Source: an uncultured Pseudomonadota bacterium
GTDB taxonomy: Bacteria > Myxococcota_A > UBA796 > CAJQPC01
Reading direction: 5' to 3'
Assembly: GCA_937915955.1 (NCBI GenBank)
Contig: CALGIB010000076.1
Coordinates: 1 to 6,354 of the forward strand
DNA length: 6,354 bases
Positions 5,232 through 6,354 of this stretch are shown here, piece after piece (within the stretch, counting starts at the first letter, position 1; the number at the start of each line of letters is the position of its first letter). The position numbers and the translations under genes are program-made. The notes beneath the pieces were generated by a model. That model was not told the origin of the DNA, made no database searches, and was given only the letters and a program-made list of their open reading frames with translations.

Positions 5232-6354
5232 TCAGTCTCGCGGGCCGTAGCCGGGACCCGCGGACCCGTAGCTGTGGCGGTGGCGCGTGGCGACCCTCAG
5301 CTCGCCCTCGAAGGCCGCCATGACGGGGCCTGTGCCCGGATCGGAGGTCAGCAACTCGTGCATGTCGCTGGCCAGCTCGATGGGGCCCTCGGCCGGCACG
5401 TAGGTGCCCTTGGGAAGCACGACGATCCCGCTGTCGCTGAAGAAGGGGAAGCGGCGGCGGTCTGCCTCGGGGTCCATGCCGACGCGGGCGCCCGCGGCCA
5501 CGCTGCAGTTCTTGTCCAGGATCGCTCGGTCCAGCAGCGCGCCGGGCCCGACGCTGCAGCCGGAGAACAGCACCGATCGCCGCACACAGGCGCCCGGGTG
5601 GATGAAGCAGTCGTAGCCGATGAGCGCCTCGTCCAAGCGCGCCGAGACCACCACGCTCCCCTGCGAGACCAGGCTGTCGTGCAGATCGACCGCCCCTTGA
5701 CCGAAGTGCTGCACGAAGCGGGCAGGGGGGTAGTCGCGCTGTGCGGTGCGGATCCGCCACTGGCGGTTGTATAGGTTCAGCGCCGGCAGGGGGCTCCGGA
5801 CCTCCATGCAGGCCTGGTAGTAGGAGTCCAGGGTGCCCACGTCGCGCCAGTAGGGGACCGCGTCCGGCGGGTCTCCAGGGACCCGGTTGCGCCCGAGGTC
5901 GTAGGCGCGGATCTTCGCCCCTGCGGCAAGCAGTCGCGGGATCACGTCGTTGCCGAAGTCATGGGTGCTGTCTGGATCGGCCGCGTCCAGCCGCAGCGCA
6001 TCGATCAGCACGTCGCGCTTGAAGATGTAGTTGCCCATGCTGGCCAGGCAGGTCTCGGGCCGTCCTGGGATGGGCGTCGGGTTGGGGACCTTCTCCTGGA
6101 ATCCGACGACGTTGCCCTGGTCGTCCACCTGCAGGACGCCGAACCCTCGGGCGTCCTGGATCGGAACGGGGCAGGCCGCGATGCTGAGGTCGGCGCCGCT
6201 GTCCCGGTGCTCGCGGTCCATCTGGTCCACGGCGAACTTGTAGATGTGGTCGCCGCCGAAGACCGCCACGTGGGTGGCGCGGCTGTCGTAGATGAGGTTC
6301 AAGTTCTGGTAGATGGCGTCCGCGGTGCCCTGGTACCAGTGCTCGCCTCGGCGC
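5232..6354 (-). CDS. glgC: Glucose-1-phosphate adenylyltransferase (ADP-glucose pyrophosphorylase), 5' end outside window
   Basis: The frame is open from the right edge to TGA (5232-5234). It gives 373 residues and lacks roughly the first 110 by comparison with the E. coli enzyme. GlgC makes ADP-glucose from glucose-1-phosphate and ATP, the committed step of bacterial glycogen synthesis, in the cytoplasm. Recognisable blocks run in order: GEHWYQGTADAIYQN at the edge, VFGGDHIYK (catalytic Asp, codon 6249-6251), CPVPIQDARGFGV, GFQEKVPNP (glucose-1-phosphate-binding Lys, codon 6090-6092), LASMGNYIFK, HDFGNDVIP, PYWRDVGTLDSYY, then a C-terminal left-handed beta-helix with repeated hexapeptides up to DPEADRRRFPF. 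After IVVLPKG there is a tail of about 57 residues, some 40 longer than in E. coli, ending in a Gly/Pro-rich stretch. It is convergent with the three-gene operon and shows no functional link to it. A TTG at 6300-6302 is an internal Leu codon, not a start. Confidence 0.95.
   Translation of the reverse strand, partial: RRGEHWYQGTADAIYQNLNLIYDSRATHVAVFGGDHIYKFAVDQMDREHRDSGADLSIAACPVPIQDARGFGVLQVDDQGNVVGFQEKVPNPTPIPGRPETCLASMGNYIFKRDVLIDALRLDAADPDSTHDFGNDVIPRLLAAGAKIRAYDLGRNRVPGDPPDAVPYWRDVGTLDSYYQACMEVRSPLPALNLYNRQWRIRTAQRDYPPARFVQHFGQGAVDLHDSLVSQGSVVVSARLDEALIGYDCFIHPGACVRRSVLFSGCSVGPGALLDRAILDKNCSVAAGARVGMDPEADRRRFPFFSDSGIVVLPKGTYVPAEGPIELASDMHELLTSDPGTGPVMAAFEGELRVATRHRHSYGSAGPGYGPRD

Noticed and set aside
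5239..5262. Inverted repeat CGCGGG...CCCGCG near the convergent gene ends, considered as a bidirectional terminator.
   Set aside because: It has only a 6 bp stem and a 12-base loop, no T-tract on either strand, and lies within the last codons of glgC. No convincing terminator is visible between the convergent genes.
5274..5774. Plus-strand frame of 166 codons opposite glgC.
   Set aside because: It is a shadow of the glgC beta-helix region; the minus-strand frame has continuous strong GlgC motifs.
1..6354. CRISPR array, tRNA/rRNA genes, insertion sequences or attachment sites.
   Set aside because: I saw no regularly spaced long repeats, no tRNA-like arms or CCA ends, no transposase motifs and no terminal inverted repeats. 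The region looks like ordinary chromosomal coding DNA.

Overview
The window is GC-rich DNA, with strong G/C preference at third codon positions, and is almost fully coding. It holds five protein genes, two of them cut by the window edges. The gene content fits a Gram-negative bacterium, most likely a myxobacterium-like lineage (Myxococcota or a related deltaproteobacterial or planctomycete-like group). The reasons are a TolB/CsgG-like exported protein with the C-x5-C pattern common in Myxococcota, membrane-anchored 'sulfatase' proteins ending in an ALGY tail, and an LpxL-type acyltransferase. This taxonomic guess is inference; no marker gene is present.

Layout. Positions 1-587 (minus strand) hold the N-terminal part of a secreted protein of the TolB/CsgG-like type, whose 3' end lies off the left edge. 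Positions 588 to about 832 form a divergent intergenic region with candidate promoters and a cluster of TGCC repeats. Positions 833-5217 (plus strand) hold a tight three-gene unit: a membrane-anchored sulfatase-fold enzyme with a Thr nucleophile, an LpxL/HtrB-type acyltransferase 18 bp downstream, and a second membrane-anchored alkaline-phosphatase-superfamily enzyme (type I phosphodiesterase/NPP type) that starts at a TTG overlapping the previous stop codon. Positions 5232-6354 (minus strand) hold a convergent glgC (ADP-glucose pyrophosphorylase, glycogen synthesis) whose 5' end lies off the right edge.

How the genes may work together. The three plus-strand genes look like one translationally coupled operon. 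Both phosphatase-superfamily proteins have an odd number of predicted N-terminal membrane helices (five and three), which places both catalytic domains on the periplasmic side. The acyltransferase between them has no clear membrane span and should act at the cytoplasmic face. A coherent but unproven reading is an envelope-lipid pathway, in which an acyl chain is added on the inner face and a head group (phospho- or sulfo-ester) is transferred or removed on the outer face. The most unusual details are the Thr in place of Cys/Ser at the sulfatase site, the HX4Q in place of HX4(D/E) in the acyltransferase, and the matching C-terminal ALGY(M/L)E tails on the two flanking enzymes. glgC appears functionally unrelated and is simply convergent.
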